The position numbers and the translations under genes are program-made. Below the pieces are notes generated by a model. It did no database searches, was not told where the DNA came from, and saw only the letters and a program-made list of their open reading frames with translations. Positions 6,868 through 14,597 of a DNA stretch of 23,302 nt are shown here, in pieces. Where the stretch lies: assembly GCA_934162655.1 (NCBI GenBank), contig CAKPJL010000018.1:1-23302 (forward strand), given 5' to 3'. The stretch is from an uncultured Clostridia bacterium (GTDB taxonomy: Bacteria; Bacillota; Clostridia; TANB77; CAG-465). Numbering within the stretch: the stretch's first letter is position 1; every line of letters starts with the position of its first letter.

Positions 6868-8733
6868 TTATTCTTCTATACTCCATATTATTTCTGCATC
6901 GTAGTAAGTATTAATTTCAAGCGGTTCTAATAATTGTAACAGTATTCCTTTTTCTTCTTCCCAGCTAACACTTGTAGATAAAATATTACCGCCATTATTT
7001 ACACCCGTATATACTAATGTCGGTGTACTTGATAATACATTTATATTTCCATCATCATCTACAAATACTAGTGAATCTTTTAAGGCATCCCCATCACCTG
7101 ATTCTAAATCATGATTAATAGATGCATATAACTTCCAATTTGAACTATTTACTCTTGAATCAATAACCGTAACACTCAAGTCATTAAGTCTTGGGCATAT
7201 GATAGGATCCTTACCCATTGCATATACTTCAAACCTAAAATTTTTTGTTGCACTATCAATTATTAGCTCACCACTATAAACAACTTGCACCTGCTTAGTA
7301 TAATAGATCACATCCTCATATGATTTAGCTGTAAATGTTATAATTGTACCTACTGGCAGTGGATTATCATATAAATAGCTAAAATTACCTTCCTCATCTG
7401 AAAGACATACCGCATCTATATCGTTATAACTTATTAAAACTGATGCATTGGCACTGGTTATACCACTCATATTAGTATCTTTATCTGTTATGGCATTAAT
7501 ACTAAAAGAAAATATACCGATTGATAGTATTTTTTTATTAGCTATATTAAAATTATCAAGGCTGGGTAAAGTTTTTAATTCTTCGCTTGTATAGTTATTT
7601 TTCTCAATTGTTGTACCACTACTTGTAAAAGTTCCAGATATACTAGACATCTCGCTACTCTTATACCATGAATATGTTGGTAGCATGTCTTTTGAGATAT
7701 TATCAAGTATTGGAATTGTTACATTAAACAAATTTATTCTATCATATGTAAAATTAAATACTGATGTATTTTGTGAATTAATTACATTTGCTTTGCTATT
7801 GTATAACACCACTTTTTTAGGACTATTTAATTCTAATCCACTATTAGTACCCATAAAATAAATATTGTAATTGGATGTAGTAATACTATCATAATTATTT
7901 ACTATATTTAAAGAAGAATACTTATTTAGAGTGATAATACCATAACTATACCAAGTAGCATAACTTCCTGTGTAATTTGTTTTCTTTATAGAAAATATAG
8001 CATTTTCATCTATTAAGGTACTGCCTGTACCATATGTACCATAAGCAAGACCATTATGTGCAGTTACATAAAATGAAGCATTCTTTTCAACAATAAATTC
8101 TAAATTACTTACCCCATAAAAAAGTTCTCTTGATTTACTTGTAAAGTACACTTTAGCCTCTCTTAAAACTGTAAATGATGGGTTAGCATTACGAAACCAA
8201 AATGCCGAGTTTGAGGTAGAGTTATGAATTATTGTAGTAAACCCTCCTATTTCAATTCTATTGCACTCTGCGACCTCATTACCAGATGCATAATTATCCT
8301 CAATAGTAATAAGAGAATCTATAAATCTAGTAAGCCCAACTGGATTGTAACTTATTTGAGGACCAGTGTAAGTGACGTTGTAATATTGAATAGTTGTATT
8401 TTTATAACCACTACTTTCTGGAACAAATATTACACCATAATAATTATACCCAGTTACAATCATATTTTTTATAGTTACTTTGGCTGTATTTGGACTAGTC
8501 ACATAAATTCCATCTGACTGTCCCAACTTTTTCTGATCTACATATTCATGAATAGTTCTGTTATAGTTTCCATCAATTGTAACATCAATTTTTGTGCCAG
8601 AAATTGCAATTCCGCTCAAAAGGGTTATATTGCTTCCAAGAAATATATAATTATAATCATTTTGTTTTTCTAATATTTCTTTAAGTTCTGTACTATTAAA
8701 TACAACAACTGTATTTTGATTTATGACAGTCAT
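6868..8733 (-). CDS. Pectate-lyase-like beta-helix protein with Ig-like and WxL-like C-terminal domains (copy B)
   Basis: This 621-residue paralog of the 4241-6112 product has the same plan. An N-terminal beta-helix region runs to about residue 345 (opening VINQNTVVVFNSTELKEIL), followed by the conserved YSWYKSSEM linker segment, an Ig-like stretch around residues 420-500, and a WxL-like C-terminal domain with IDSR, SSNWKLYA (a canonical W-x-L) and a terminal IIWSIEE. No signal peptide is possible: the ATG at 8733 has AAGAGGTG at good spacing, and in-frame stops lie a few codons upstream. No sortase signal or membrane helix is present. WxL domains in other Firmicutes bind peptidoglycan non-covalently, so this looks like a cell-surface or spore-surface adhesin. 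It is divergent from DUF11-like gene B, with 112 bases between the two starts. Confidence 0.75.
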   Translation of the reverse strand: MTVINQNTVVVFNSTELKEILEKQNDYNYIFLGSNITLLSGIAISGTKIDVTIDGNYNRTIHEYVDQKKLGQSDGIYVTSPNTAKVTIKNMIVTGYNYYGVIFVPESSGYKNTTIQYYNVTYTGPQISYNPVGLTRFIDSLITIEDNYASGNEVAECNRIEIGGFTTIIHNSTSNSAFWFRNANPSFTVLREAKVYFTSKSRELFYGVSNLEFIVEKNASFYVTAHNGLAYGTYGTGSTLIDENAIFSIKKTNYTGSYATWYSYGIITLNKYSSLNIVNNYDSITTSNYNIYFMGTNSGLELNSPKKVVLYNSKANVINSQNTSVFNFTYDRINLFNVTIPILDNISKDMLPTYSWYKSSEMSSISGTFTSSGTTIEKNNYTSEELKTLPSLDNFNIANKKILSIGIFSFSINAITDKDTNMSGITSANASVLISYNDIDAVCLSDEEGNFSYLYDNPLPVGTIITFTAKSYEDVIYYTKQVQVVYSGELIIDSATKNFRFEVYAMGKDPIICPRLNDLSVTVIDSRVNSSNWKLYASINHDLESGDGDALKDSLVFVDDDGNINVLSSTPTLVYTGVNNGGNILSTSVSWEEEKGILLQLLEPLEINTYYDAEIIWSIEE

Positions 8734-8751
8734 AAAAGCACCTCTTACATT

Positions 8752-8781
8752 ATTTTATTAAAAATGCCCCTACATTGTTAA
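8752..8781 (-). promoter_or_regulatory. Sigma-A-like promoter candidate for beta-helix gene B
   Basis: On the minus strand TTAACA (8781-8776) and TAAAAT (8757-8752) are 18 bases apart, each one mismatch from consensus. The resulting leader would be short, about 12 bases, but would still hold the AAGAGGTG site. Confidence 0.35.
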
Positions 8782-8798
8782 TATTTAAAATTAATATA

Positions 8799-8827
8799 AA
8801 CATTTTACTACTTAAAATCATAAAATA
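8799..8827 (+). promoter_or_regulatory. Sigma-K-like promoter match upstream of DUF11-like gene B
   Basis: AACA at 8799-8802, a 16-base gap, and CATAAAATA at 8819-8827 fit the published mother-cell sigma-K pattern (mACm, 16 bases, CATAnnnTA) exactly. The gene start is 18 bases beyond the -10 element, giving a very short leader. In AT-rich DNA a chance match is possible. Confidence 0.3.
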
Positions 8828-8845
8828 AACATAAGGAGTGATAAA

Positions 8846-9235
8846 ATGGAAACAACACTTACTAATACAGTAAAAGCTGTCGGAAACTATAATGAAATAC
8901 CAACATCAATAACATCTGCTGCAACAGTAGTTACAATGATAACTGGACTTACTATTACAAAAACAGCAGACAAAAAGGTATGGGCAGATGGTAATTTAAC
9001 TTATACAATTGTAATTGACAATAAATCAGAAAAGCCGTATAATACACCAGAAATTACAGATGTGTTAGATGGAACACTAATAGATTTTGTACCAAATAGT
9101 GTTACAATTGATGGTGCTAGTGCAGACCCAGATGATTATGAGTATAACGAGGGTACTAATACATTAAAGATTAATCTAAAAGACATAAATGTTTCATCAT
9201 CTAGTATAGTAACTTTTCAAGTTAGTAAAAAATAA
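8846..9235 (+). CDS. DUF11-like single-domain protein (copy B)
   Basis: This 129-residue protein is the homolog of copy A and the same length. Its core LTITKTADKKVW, LTYTIVIDNKSE and ITDVLDGTLIDFVPNSV correspond segment by segment to copy A, and it ends IVTFQVSKK against ITFRVQQK. It is a single Ig-like DUF11 domain with no signal peptide, membrane helix or anchor. DUF11 domains are otherwise mostly repeats within large secreted proteins. I recall reports of DUF11 domains in the P29 spore-appendage proteins of Clostridium taeniosporum, which would fit a spore-surface role, but this link is inference. AAGGAGTG lies seven bases before the ATG. It is the only plus-strand gene before murC, divergent from beta-helix gene B, and is followed by the terminator shared with pheT. 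Confidence 0.75.
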   Translation: METTLTNTVKAVGNYNEIPTSITSAATVVTMITGLTITKTADKKVWADGNLTYTIVIDNKSEKPYNTPEITDVLDGTLIDFVPNSVTIDGASADPDDYEYNEGTNTLKINLKDINVSSSSIVTFQVSKK

Positions 9236-9251
9236 AATACATATTTTATAT

Positions 9252-9299
9252 AATAAAAAATGTACCAAACTAAAAAATATATTTTAGTCTGGTACATTT
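9252..9299 (-). terminator. Terminator of pheT (probably also ends the convergent DUF11-like gene B)
   Basis: On the minus strand AAATGTACCAGACTAAAA pairs with TTTTAGTTTGGTACATTT with one G-U pair, followed by TTTATT. On the plus strand the same hairpin forms with one mismatch and a poorer U-run, so it acts mainly for pheT but sits only about 20 bases beyond the DUF11-like stop. Confidence 0.85.
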
Positions 9300-9304
9300 A
9301 AGTA

Positions 9305-11689
9305 TTATTTATTAACTTTCATATTGTATTTATTAAATGTATCTATCACAGTATTCATATCTGCATCAATTTCTTCTTTAGAAAGCGTTTTATCATTTGC
9401 TGCCAAAACAAATCTTAGGGTAACAGATTTTTTACCAAATAATTTTTCTGTATTCTCATATACATCAACTAATTCGTATGATTTTAGATACTTTAAATTC
9501 ATTGACTTGATAACATTTTCTATATCTAAAAACATTATATTTTGATCAACTATTACACTAATATCTATATTTACAGTTTGATATTTAGTAGCTTCAACAA
9601 ATTTTATATCATTTGATTTAATATTATCTAATATATCAAGATTTAACTCAGCTATACAAATGCTTGCTTTTTTGTTGATATTATCATTTATTCTAGGATG
9701 CACAAGAGCAACATAGCCTACAAATATATCGTTTACTTTAAGGATATAAGAATTTTTAGGATGTATAAAACTATTTTTTACAATACCTTTATTTAATTCA
9801 TATTTAACATCTAAGTTCTTTTCAACCTTAACAATTGTATCTATCATTTGTTTAGCTTCAAGCATCAATGTCGTATCATCAATTTTAAGACTTGCAATAC
9901 CAAATCCAAGTATTTTACTCTCACAAGCATTACTTCCATCAAACTTATAGTCAAAAACTCTTCCTATTTCAAATAGTTTAACACTATTATAGTATTTTAT
10001 ATTATTATCAATTGCATAGAGCATTGTAGGTCCCATACATGAACGTAGCACATCATCACCCTTGCTTAGAGAGTTTACTACTTTTAAGTTATCTGCCACT
10101 TCTATTCCTAGTTCTTTATTTTTTTCTTTATTATACCATACATAACTATGAATTTCACTTGCTCCAAATTTAGTTGCAAGTATATACTTTATATCATATT
10201 CTAAGCTATGAATTGTATCAATCCTTTGTGGTACAGCTTCAAACTTAGAAGGTGTCGGTAAAATATTATCATATCCATATATTCTTGCCACTTCTTCTAC
10301 AAGGTCTGCTTTTAGACTAATATCTTTTGTGGCTCTAAAAGATGGTACTTCTACTTTTAGTAAATTTTTATCTACATCAACTCTAAATTCTAGTCTTTTT
10401 AAAGTATCAGTTATATCAGATAAATCTAAATCCTTTCCTATGTATTTATCAAAGTAATTTTTCTCTATATCTATTGTTATTTTATCGTATTTTTTCAAAT
10501 AAAGATCTGTAAAAGATGACGTGATTTTCACATTGCTATCAATATCACTTAAAAGCTTAACAAATCTAGCACATGCAATATATGTCAACTCTGGATCAAG
10601 TGTTTTTTCATACCTAGCAGATGCATCTGTTCTAAGTCCAAGTTTAATAGCGGTCTTTCTAATTAGAGTAGAGTCAAAAGTTGCAGCTTCTAAAAAAAGT
10701 TTATTTGTACTATCTGTTATTTGACTGCTCTTTCCTCCCATAATTCCTGCAATAGCAACTGGTACTTCTTCATTATTTATCATTAAACTATCTTTTTGTA
10801 CATTTCTTGTCACACCATCAAGAGTAATAAATTCTCTATCTTCTTTTAATCTTTTAACATTTACACTAGTAATTTTATCTCCATCAAATGCATGCAATGG
10901 TTGACCTAATTCTAACATAATATAGTTAGTAAGATCAGCTAATAAATTTATGCTCCTACTACCCGCGTAATGTAGTCTTAATCTCATAGTGTATGGTGAA
11001 ACTTTTTTTGTAATATTTTCTATTTTTATAGCAGAATATCTTAGACAGTCATTTTTATCTTCTACATTAATTTTCAAATTTTCAAGGGTATTAAATATAT
11101 TTAAATCTTCTATATCTAATGGTTTTAACTCCCTCTTTGTAAGACAAGCTATTTCTCTTGCTATTCCATAGTGTCCCCATAAATCAGGTCTATTAGTTAG
11201 TGATTTATTATCTACTTCAAAAACAGTATCTTCAAGTGGAATATACTTTTTTATATCCTCACCTACTTCAAAACTATCATCTAAAATCATAACACCATCA
11301 TGATTATTAGAAAATCCTAATTCTTTTTCTGAAAGACATATACCAAAACTTTCGTAACCTGCAAGTTTTCCACTTTCTACTCTAACACCTTGAACTGTTG
11401 TCCCTACTTTTGCAAATGGAATCTTAGCTCCAACAAATATATTTTTAGCACCACAAATACTTACTACCTTTTCTTTACCTAAATCCACTTCTACTTTATG
11501 TAATTTTTGACTTTCTTTTATATCTTCAATATTTACTATTTTTCCTACCCTAACTCCAACAGTATCATAACCGTATTTTTTACTTCCTTCTACCTCGGCT
11601 GTTGACATTGTAAAATTATATATTAATTTATCTACATCAATTCCATCTAAATTAACAAAATCTTTTATCCAATTTATTGATATAAACAT
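9305..11689 (-). CDS. pheT: Phenylalanine--tRNA ligase beta subunit
   Basis: The product is 794 residues, the normal length for bacterial PheT. The domains follow the expected order: an N-terminal EMAP-like tRNA-binding domain (about 40-150), the B3/B4 domain (about 210-380, containing NLLADLTNYIMLELGQPLHAFD), B5 (about 405-475), the catalytic-like core (about 490-680), and a C-terminal FDX-ACB anticodon-binding domain (about 700-793, with the conserved SVTLRF strand). It pairs with PheS as the alpha2-beta2 enzyme that charges tRNA-Phe in the cytoplasm; the beta subunit also edits mischarged tyrosine. The ATG at 11689 has AAGGAGTG eight bases upstream and lies 13 bases beyond the pheS stop. 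The operon is controlled by the T-box leader at 12745-13025. Confidence 0.97.
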   Translation of the reverse strand: MFISINWIKDFVNLDGIDVDKLIYNFTMSTAEVEGSKKYGYDTVGVRVGKIVNIEDIKESQKLHKVEVDLGKEKVVSICGAKNIFVGAKIPFAKVGTTVQGVRVESGKLAGYESFGICLSEKELGFSNNHDGVMILDDSFEVGEDIKKYIPLEDTVFEVDNKSLTNRPDLWGHYGIAREIACLTKRELKPLDIEDLNIFNTLENLKINVEDKNDCLRYSAIKIENITKKVSPYTMRLRLHYAGSRSINLLADLTNYIMLELGQPLHAFDGDKITSVNVKRLKEDREFITLDGVTRNVQKDSLMINNEEVPVAIAGIMGGKSSQITDSTNKLFLEAATFDSTLIRKTAIKLGLRTDASARYEKTLDPELTYIACARFVKLLSDIDSNVKITSSFTDLYLKKYDKITIDIEKNYFDKYIGKDLDLSDITDTLKRLEFRVDVDKNLLKVEVPSFRATKDISLKADLVEEVARIYGYDNILPTPSKFEAVPQRIDTIHSLEYDIKYILATKFGASEIHSYVWYNKEKNKELGIEVADNLKVVNSLSKGDDVLRSCMGPTMLYAIDNNIKYYNSVKLFEIGRVFDYKFDGSNACESKILGFGIASLKIDDTTLMLEAKQMIDTIVKVEKNLDVKYELNKGIVKNSFIHPKNSYILKVNDIFVGYVALVHPRINDNINKKASICIAELNLDILDNIKSNDIKFVEATKYQTVNIDISVIVDQNIMFLDIENVIKSMNLKYLKSYELVDVYENTEKLFGKKSVTLRFVLAANDKTLSKEEIDADMNTVIDTFNKYNMKVNK

Positions 11690-11702
11690 TTTCTTCCACT
11701 CC

Positions 11703-12731
11703 TTACTTTATATTTAATTGTTTTAAAGACCTTAAATCCATAGAATTTAATACCCTTAAATCATTTATTTCAAATTTCATCATAGCAAGACGGCTAAGGC
11801 CAAGTCCAAATGCGAAACCAGAATATTTTTCTTTATCAATTCCACCCATTTCTAAAACTTTTGGATGAATCATACCACAAGGACAAAGTTCAATCCAACC
11901 TCCATGTTTACAAACCTTGCATCCTGCACCATCACAATATGGACATTTAATATCAAGTTCAAATCCCGGTTCAACAAATGGGAAAAAACCAGGTCTAAGC
12001 CTTACCTCGACGTCTTTTTTAAATATTTCAGAAAGTAGTTTTTTCATAAAAAATATTAGATTTGATATAGATATATCTTTATCTATTACCATACCTTCCA
12101 TTTGGAAAAATGTATTATCATGAGAGGCATCAACTTCTTCATTTCTAAAACATCTTCCAGGAAATATAGCTTTTAATGGGCCCCCATATTTTTTCATAAT
12201 TTTATTTTGTGCAGCAGAAGTTTGAGTTTTTAGAACTTCACCATTTTCAAGCCAATATGTATCTTGCATATCACGTGCTGGAAGGAATTTTGGAACATTT
12301 ACTGCCTCAAAGTTATTATATTCAGTTTCAACTTCATTACCATCTTCAACTGTAAATCCCATAGAAATAAATATATCTTCTAATTCTTTTTGTACAATTG
12401 TTATTGGATGCAGAGAGCCTATATTTGAGCTATCGGGTGTTGTTAGGTCTATAAGTTTTGAATTATTTATTCTACTTTCATATATTTTTTCTTTTAATTC
12501 CTCTTTTTTATCTTCTATCTTTTGCACCACTTCATCTTTTAGTAAGTTAATTTTTTGACCATATGATTTTTTTTCTTCGTTAGCGACATCTTTTAAATCT
12601 TTTAGCAAATCAACTACTAATCCTTTTTTACCCATATATTTAATTCTTAGTTCTTCTAACTTGTCAACACTTTCAACATTTTCAAAATCACCTTTTATTT
12701 TTTGTCTTAACTGTTCTATTTTATTTTTCAT
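11703..12731 (-). CDS. pheS: Phenylalanine--tRNA ligase alpha subunit
   Basis: This 342-residue protein has the PheS plan. An N-terminal coiled coil (about 1-90, rich in Lys and Glu) contacts tRNA-Phe, followed by the class II catalytic core with motif 2 FRNEEVDASHDNTFFQMEG (about 195-213) and motif 3 GFAFGLGLSRLAMM (about 305-318). The Cys-rich loop CDGAGCKVCKHGGWIELCPCG (about 263-283) is the usual family insertion, with HP after it. It forms phenylalanyl-adenylate and transfers Phe to the tRNA. TAGGAGG lies eight bases upstream of the ATG at 12731, directly after the T-run of the T-box terminator. It is the first gene of the pheST operon. Confidence 0.97.
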   Translation of the reverse strand: MKNKIEQLRQKIKGDFENVESVDKLEELRIKYMGKKGLVVDLLKDLKDVANEEKKSYGQKINLLKDEVVQKIEDKKEELKEKIYESRINNSKLIDLTTPDSSNIGSLHPITIVQKELEDIFISMGFTVEDGNEVETEYNNFEAVNVPKFLPARDMQDTYWLENGEVLKTQTSAAQNKIMKKYGGPLKAIFPGRCFRNEEVDASHDNTFFQMEGMVIDKDISISNLIFFMKKLLSEIFKKDVEVRLRPGFFPFVEPGFELDIKCPYCDGAGCKVCKHGGWIELCPCGMIHPKVLEMGGIDKEKYSGFAFGLGLSRLAMMKFEINDLRVLNSMDLRSLKQLNIK

Positions 12732-12744
12732 AAAAATTCCTCCT

Positions 12745-13025
12745 AAAAAAATAAGTCACTTCACCCTAAAATAAGGACGAAATGACTTATAAGTTTTCCG
12801 CGTTACCACCTTAAATTCATTTATATAAAATAAATGCTCTTAATTACAGCTATAACAGGCTTACCTGCTCTTTCCTACTTATAAAAACTTACTTTAAGAA
12901 AAAGACCTCCAAAGTGAAATTTCAAAAAAAGTATATTAGTAAGCTTACAGCCTATGACTTACATTCTCTTTAATATATAATCTTTTTTCTACTTTGCTTT
13001 ATCAACGGTTTTTATATAACTAACT
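12745..13025 (-). promoter_or_regulatory. T-box leader (tRNA-Phe responsive) of pheST, with terminator 12745-12788
   Basis: Read on the minus strand, the leader carries the diagnostic T-box AAGGTGGTAACGCGG (12812-12798). Upstream is a stem I region with an AGAGAATG segment and a specifier-loop sequence GAAATTTCACTTTGG, in which UUC (12918-12916) would be the Phe codon. The terminator is a perfect 15-pair stem (12788-12774 with 12767-12753, counting G-U pairs) followed by a T-run at 12750-12745. Uncharged tRNA-Phe binding the specifier and the UGGU bulge should favour the antiterminator and allow pheST transcription. The start near 13025 follows from the promoter. Confidence 0.93.
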
Positions 13026-13031
13026 ACAAAT

Positions 13032-13060
13032 AGTATATCACTTAATTAACTAATTGTCAA
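13032..13060 (-). promoter_or_regulatory. Sigma-A promoter of the pheST T-box transcript
   Basis: TTGACA (13060-13055) and TATACT (13037-13032) are separated by exactly 17 bases on the minus strand. The -35 begins one base after the stop codon of the upstream gene, with no terminator between. Confidence 0.88.
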
Positions 13061-13061
13061 A

Positions 13062-13847
13062 CTACATATAATTTAATTTTAATACTTCTATTATTTGCTC
13101 TACTTTATTATCATTTGGGAGTGTTAAATTTAGTATTACATATAGTTTTCCTGTGTGGTCTATATATATTTTTTTATCTAATGCATTCTCTGCTTCTTTT
13201 AGAGTTTTACTTAAAGCTATCTGATACTTTTCATCAGTATAAGTTTCTTGATAGCCCTCTAAATTTTTATCTACTTGTTTAATACATGCCTCTTTTACTT
13301 TTTTTATAAAATCTTGCTCAGACATATTCATCTTTTTTAGTAAATCTCTATTTTTAATTTCTTTACCAGTTTCTATATTTATATTATAAATATCATATGA
13401 ATGGAGTCCCCCTCCAAGATTATTATCTAAAATTAGTGACAATAAATCAACATACATATAATAACTATAAACTATATATTTTCCGCCACTACATGCTCTA
13501 TATTTTTCTTCAACTTCACTATTTACCTTAGTAGCATACCTTGTAGTGAGATTTACAATAGGAGTTTTAATATTATAAGAATCATTTATTCTTATTTCTT
13601 TTTCAAATATAAGGCCTTGAGCAGCATCTAATTTCTTTACTTCTTCTGGTGTATCGCTTGCTACATCTTCATCTTTTATTTGTGTATCTTTTAAATTATT
13701 TTCATCACTATCTAAATTTTTATTTGTTTTTTCACTTGACACACTTATATATACTGCACCTATTACAAGTGATATTAAAACCACCGAAAGTACGCATGCA
13801 AGAATTATAAGAACGGTACTTCCCTCTTTTTTATTTATAACTCTCAT
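13062..13847 (-). CDS. Membrane-anchored DUF3298/RsiV-like protein
   Basis: The 261-residue product has a short positive N-terminus (MRVINKKEGS), one membrane helix at about residues 11-34, an Asp/Glu/Lys-rich linker to about residue 70, and an extracytoplasmic domain to the end. In that domain, LHSYDIYNINIETGKEIKNRDLL and the later KIYIDHTGKLYVILNL resemble the DUF4163/DUF3298 region of RsiV-type proteins (two strands, a DLL helix, then a C-terminal strand). It lacks the cytoplasmic anti-sigma domain of RsiV, so calling it an anti-sigma factor would be unjustified; a lysozyme-sensing or envelope role is only a possibility. GGAGGT precedes the ATG at 13847. A promoter at 13873-13901 suggests it is transcribed alone. 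No terminator lies between it and the pheST promoter. Confidence 0.65.
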   Translation of the reverse strand: MRVINKKEGSTVLIILACVLSVVLISLVIGAVYISVSSEKTNKNLDSDENNLKDTQIKDEDVASDTPEEVKKLDAAQGLIFEKEIRINDSYNIKTPIVNLTTRYATKVNSEVEEKYRACSGGKYIVYSYYMYVDLLSLILDNNLGGGLHSYDIYNINIETGKEIKNRDLLKKMNMSEQDFIKKVKEACIKQVDKNLEGYQETYTDEKYQIALSKTLKEAENALDKKIYIDHTGKLYVILNLTLPNDNKVEQIIEVLKLNYM

Positions 13848-13872
13848 ATATCTACCTCCTACAATTAAGTTT

Positions 13873-13901
13873 ATTATATCAAATTGAATTTAAATAATCA
13901 A
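13873..13901 (-). promoter_or_regulatory. Sigma-A promoter candidate for the DUF3298-like gene
   Basis: On the minus strand TTGATT (13901-13896) and a perfect TATAAT (13878-13873) are 17 bases apart, about 25 bases upstream of the ATG at 13847. Confidence 0.65.
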
Positions 13902-13932
13902 TAAACTCACATAGGCATTTTTAATTAATATA

Positions 13933-14322
13933 CTAAACTACTTTCAACTTTTTTTTAATATCCTTTATTGTAAGTGATGCAAGACTAATAGCTATTCCTA
14001 TAATTATTAATATAATTGATATTTTCTTATTTTCCTTATCAAATTTATTTTTAGTATAATTAATGGTATTTACCAGATTCTTTTCAGTTATATCTTCTAT
14101 ATTTTCATGTTTGATATTTTCACCACTTAATAATTCATTTAAAGTTATTCCTAACTCTTTACTAAGAGGAATTAGCAAAGACAAGTCCGGCATATAATTT
14201 CCTCTCTCCCAGCAAGAGATAGTTTTATTACTAACCCCTAATCTTTCTCCTAGTTGTTCTTGTGTTAATCCTTTATTTTTACGATTGAAAGCAATGAATT
14301 CTCCTATCTTTTTTACATCCAT
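13933..14322 (-). CDS. XRE-family HTH regulator with C-terminal membrane helix
   Basis: From the ATG at 14322 the product is 129 residues. Residues about 5-60 are an XRE helix-turn-helix (FIAFNRKNKGLTQEQLGERL, then VSNKTISCWERGNYMPDL), continuing into LSLLIPLSKELGITLNELLSGE as is usual for this clostridial/bacillar group. A polar linker follows, and residues about 100-118 (ISIILIIIGIAISLASLTI) form one membrane helix with a short basic tail. The ATG at 14322 is preferred over one at 14340 because AAGGAAG lies nine bases before it and the family usually starts close to the MDVKKIG position. Relatives often carry two or more C-terminal helices, so this copy may be shortened. The DNA-binding domain would be held at the inner face of the membrane. 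Its target is unknown. Confidence 0.8.
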   Translation of the reverse strand: MDVKKIGEFIAFNRKNKGLTQEQLGERLGVSNKTISCWERGNYMPDLSLLIPLSKELGITLNELLSGENIKHENIEDITEKNLVNTINYTKNKFDKENKKISIILIIIGIAISLASLTIKDIKKKLKVV

Positions 14323-14352
14323 AATTTTTGCTTCCTTCATAAGAAATATATC

Positions 14353-14381
14353 ATTTTATTTAATAAATTAACACCCCTCAA
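14353..14381 (-). promoter_or_regulatory. Weak promoter candidate for the XRE gene
   Basis: TTGAGG (14381-14376), 17 bases, TAAAAT (14358-14353) on the minus strand, about 30 bases upstream of the ATG at 14322. The -35 has two mismatches. Confidence 0.35.
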
Positions 14382-14404
14382 ATAGCGAATTAGATATTTA
14401 ATAC

Positions 14405-14573
14405 TTAATTATTATTTTCTAAATATATAATTTCCTTATTTAGTCTATTTGCGTAATCAATCTCTAATTTTGTACTTTTTCCAATATAACCGTCTTTATT
14501 TATTACTAAAATAGTATCTGATAGTTCTATCTTTTTGAAATTTTAAACTTCCACACAATGTTATTACTTTCAT
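14405..14573 (-). pseudogene. Remnant of a DUF4406-like/nucleoside-2-deoxyribosyltransferase-like gene with internal deletion
   Basis: The gap between the XRE gene and the histidine kinase holds both ends of one gene. ATG at 14573 opens MKVITLCGSLKFQKD, the characteristic N-terminus of small CGS(T)-containing proteins of the deoxyribosyltransferase-like superfamily, then runs into a stop. From about 14540 to 14405, one frame over, is FKKIELSDTILVINKDGYIG followed by KSTKLEIDYANRLNKEIIYLE and a stop. This is the conserved C-terminus of the same family (I-D/E-x-SD-x-I-x-VIN-x-x-GYIG-x-ST-x-x-EI-x-YA). About 70-80 codons between them are gone and the frames no longer match. Intact members are about 120-140 residues. 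The join lies in an AAAAAGAT stretch. Confidence 0.68.
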
Positions 14574-14597
14574 TTTTTTAACACATACTTATATAAA

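Noticed and set aside
4241..8733. Active pectate lyases
   Set aside because: The beta-helix character is visible but no catalytic or calcium-site motif was recognised, and the domain type is mostly adhesive.
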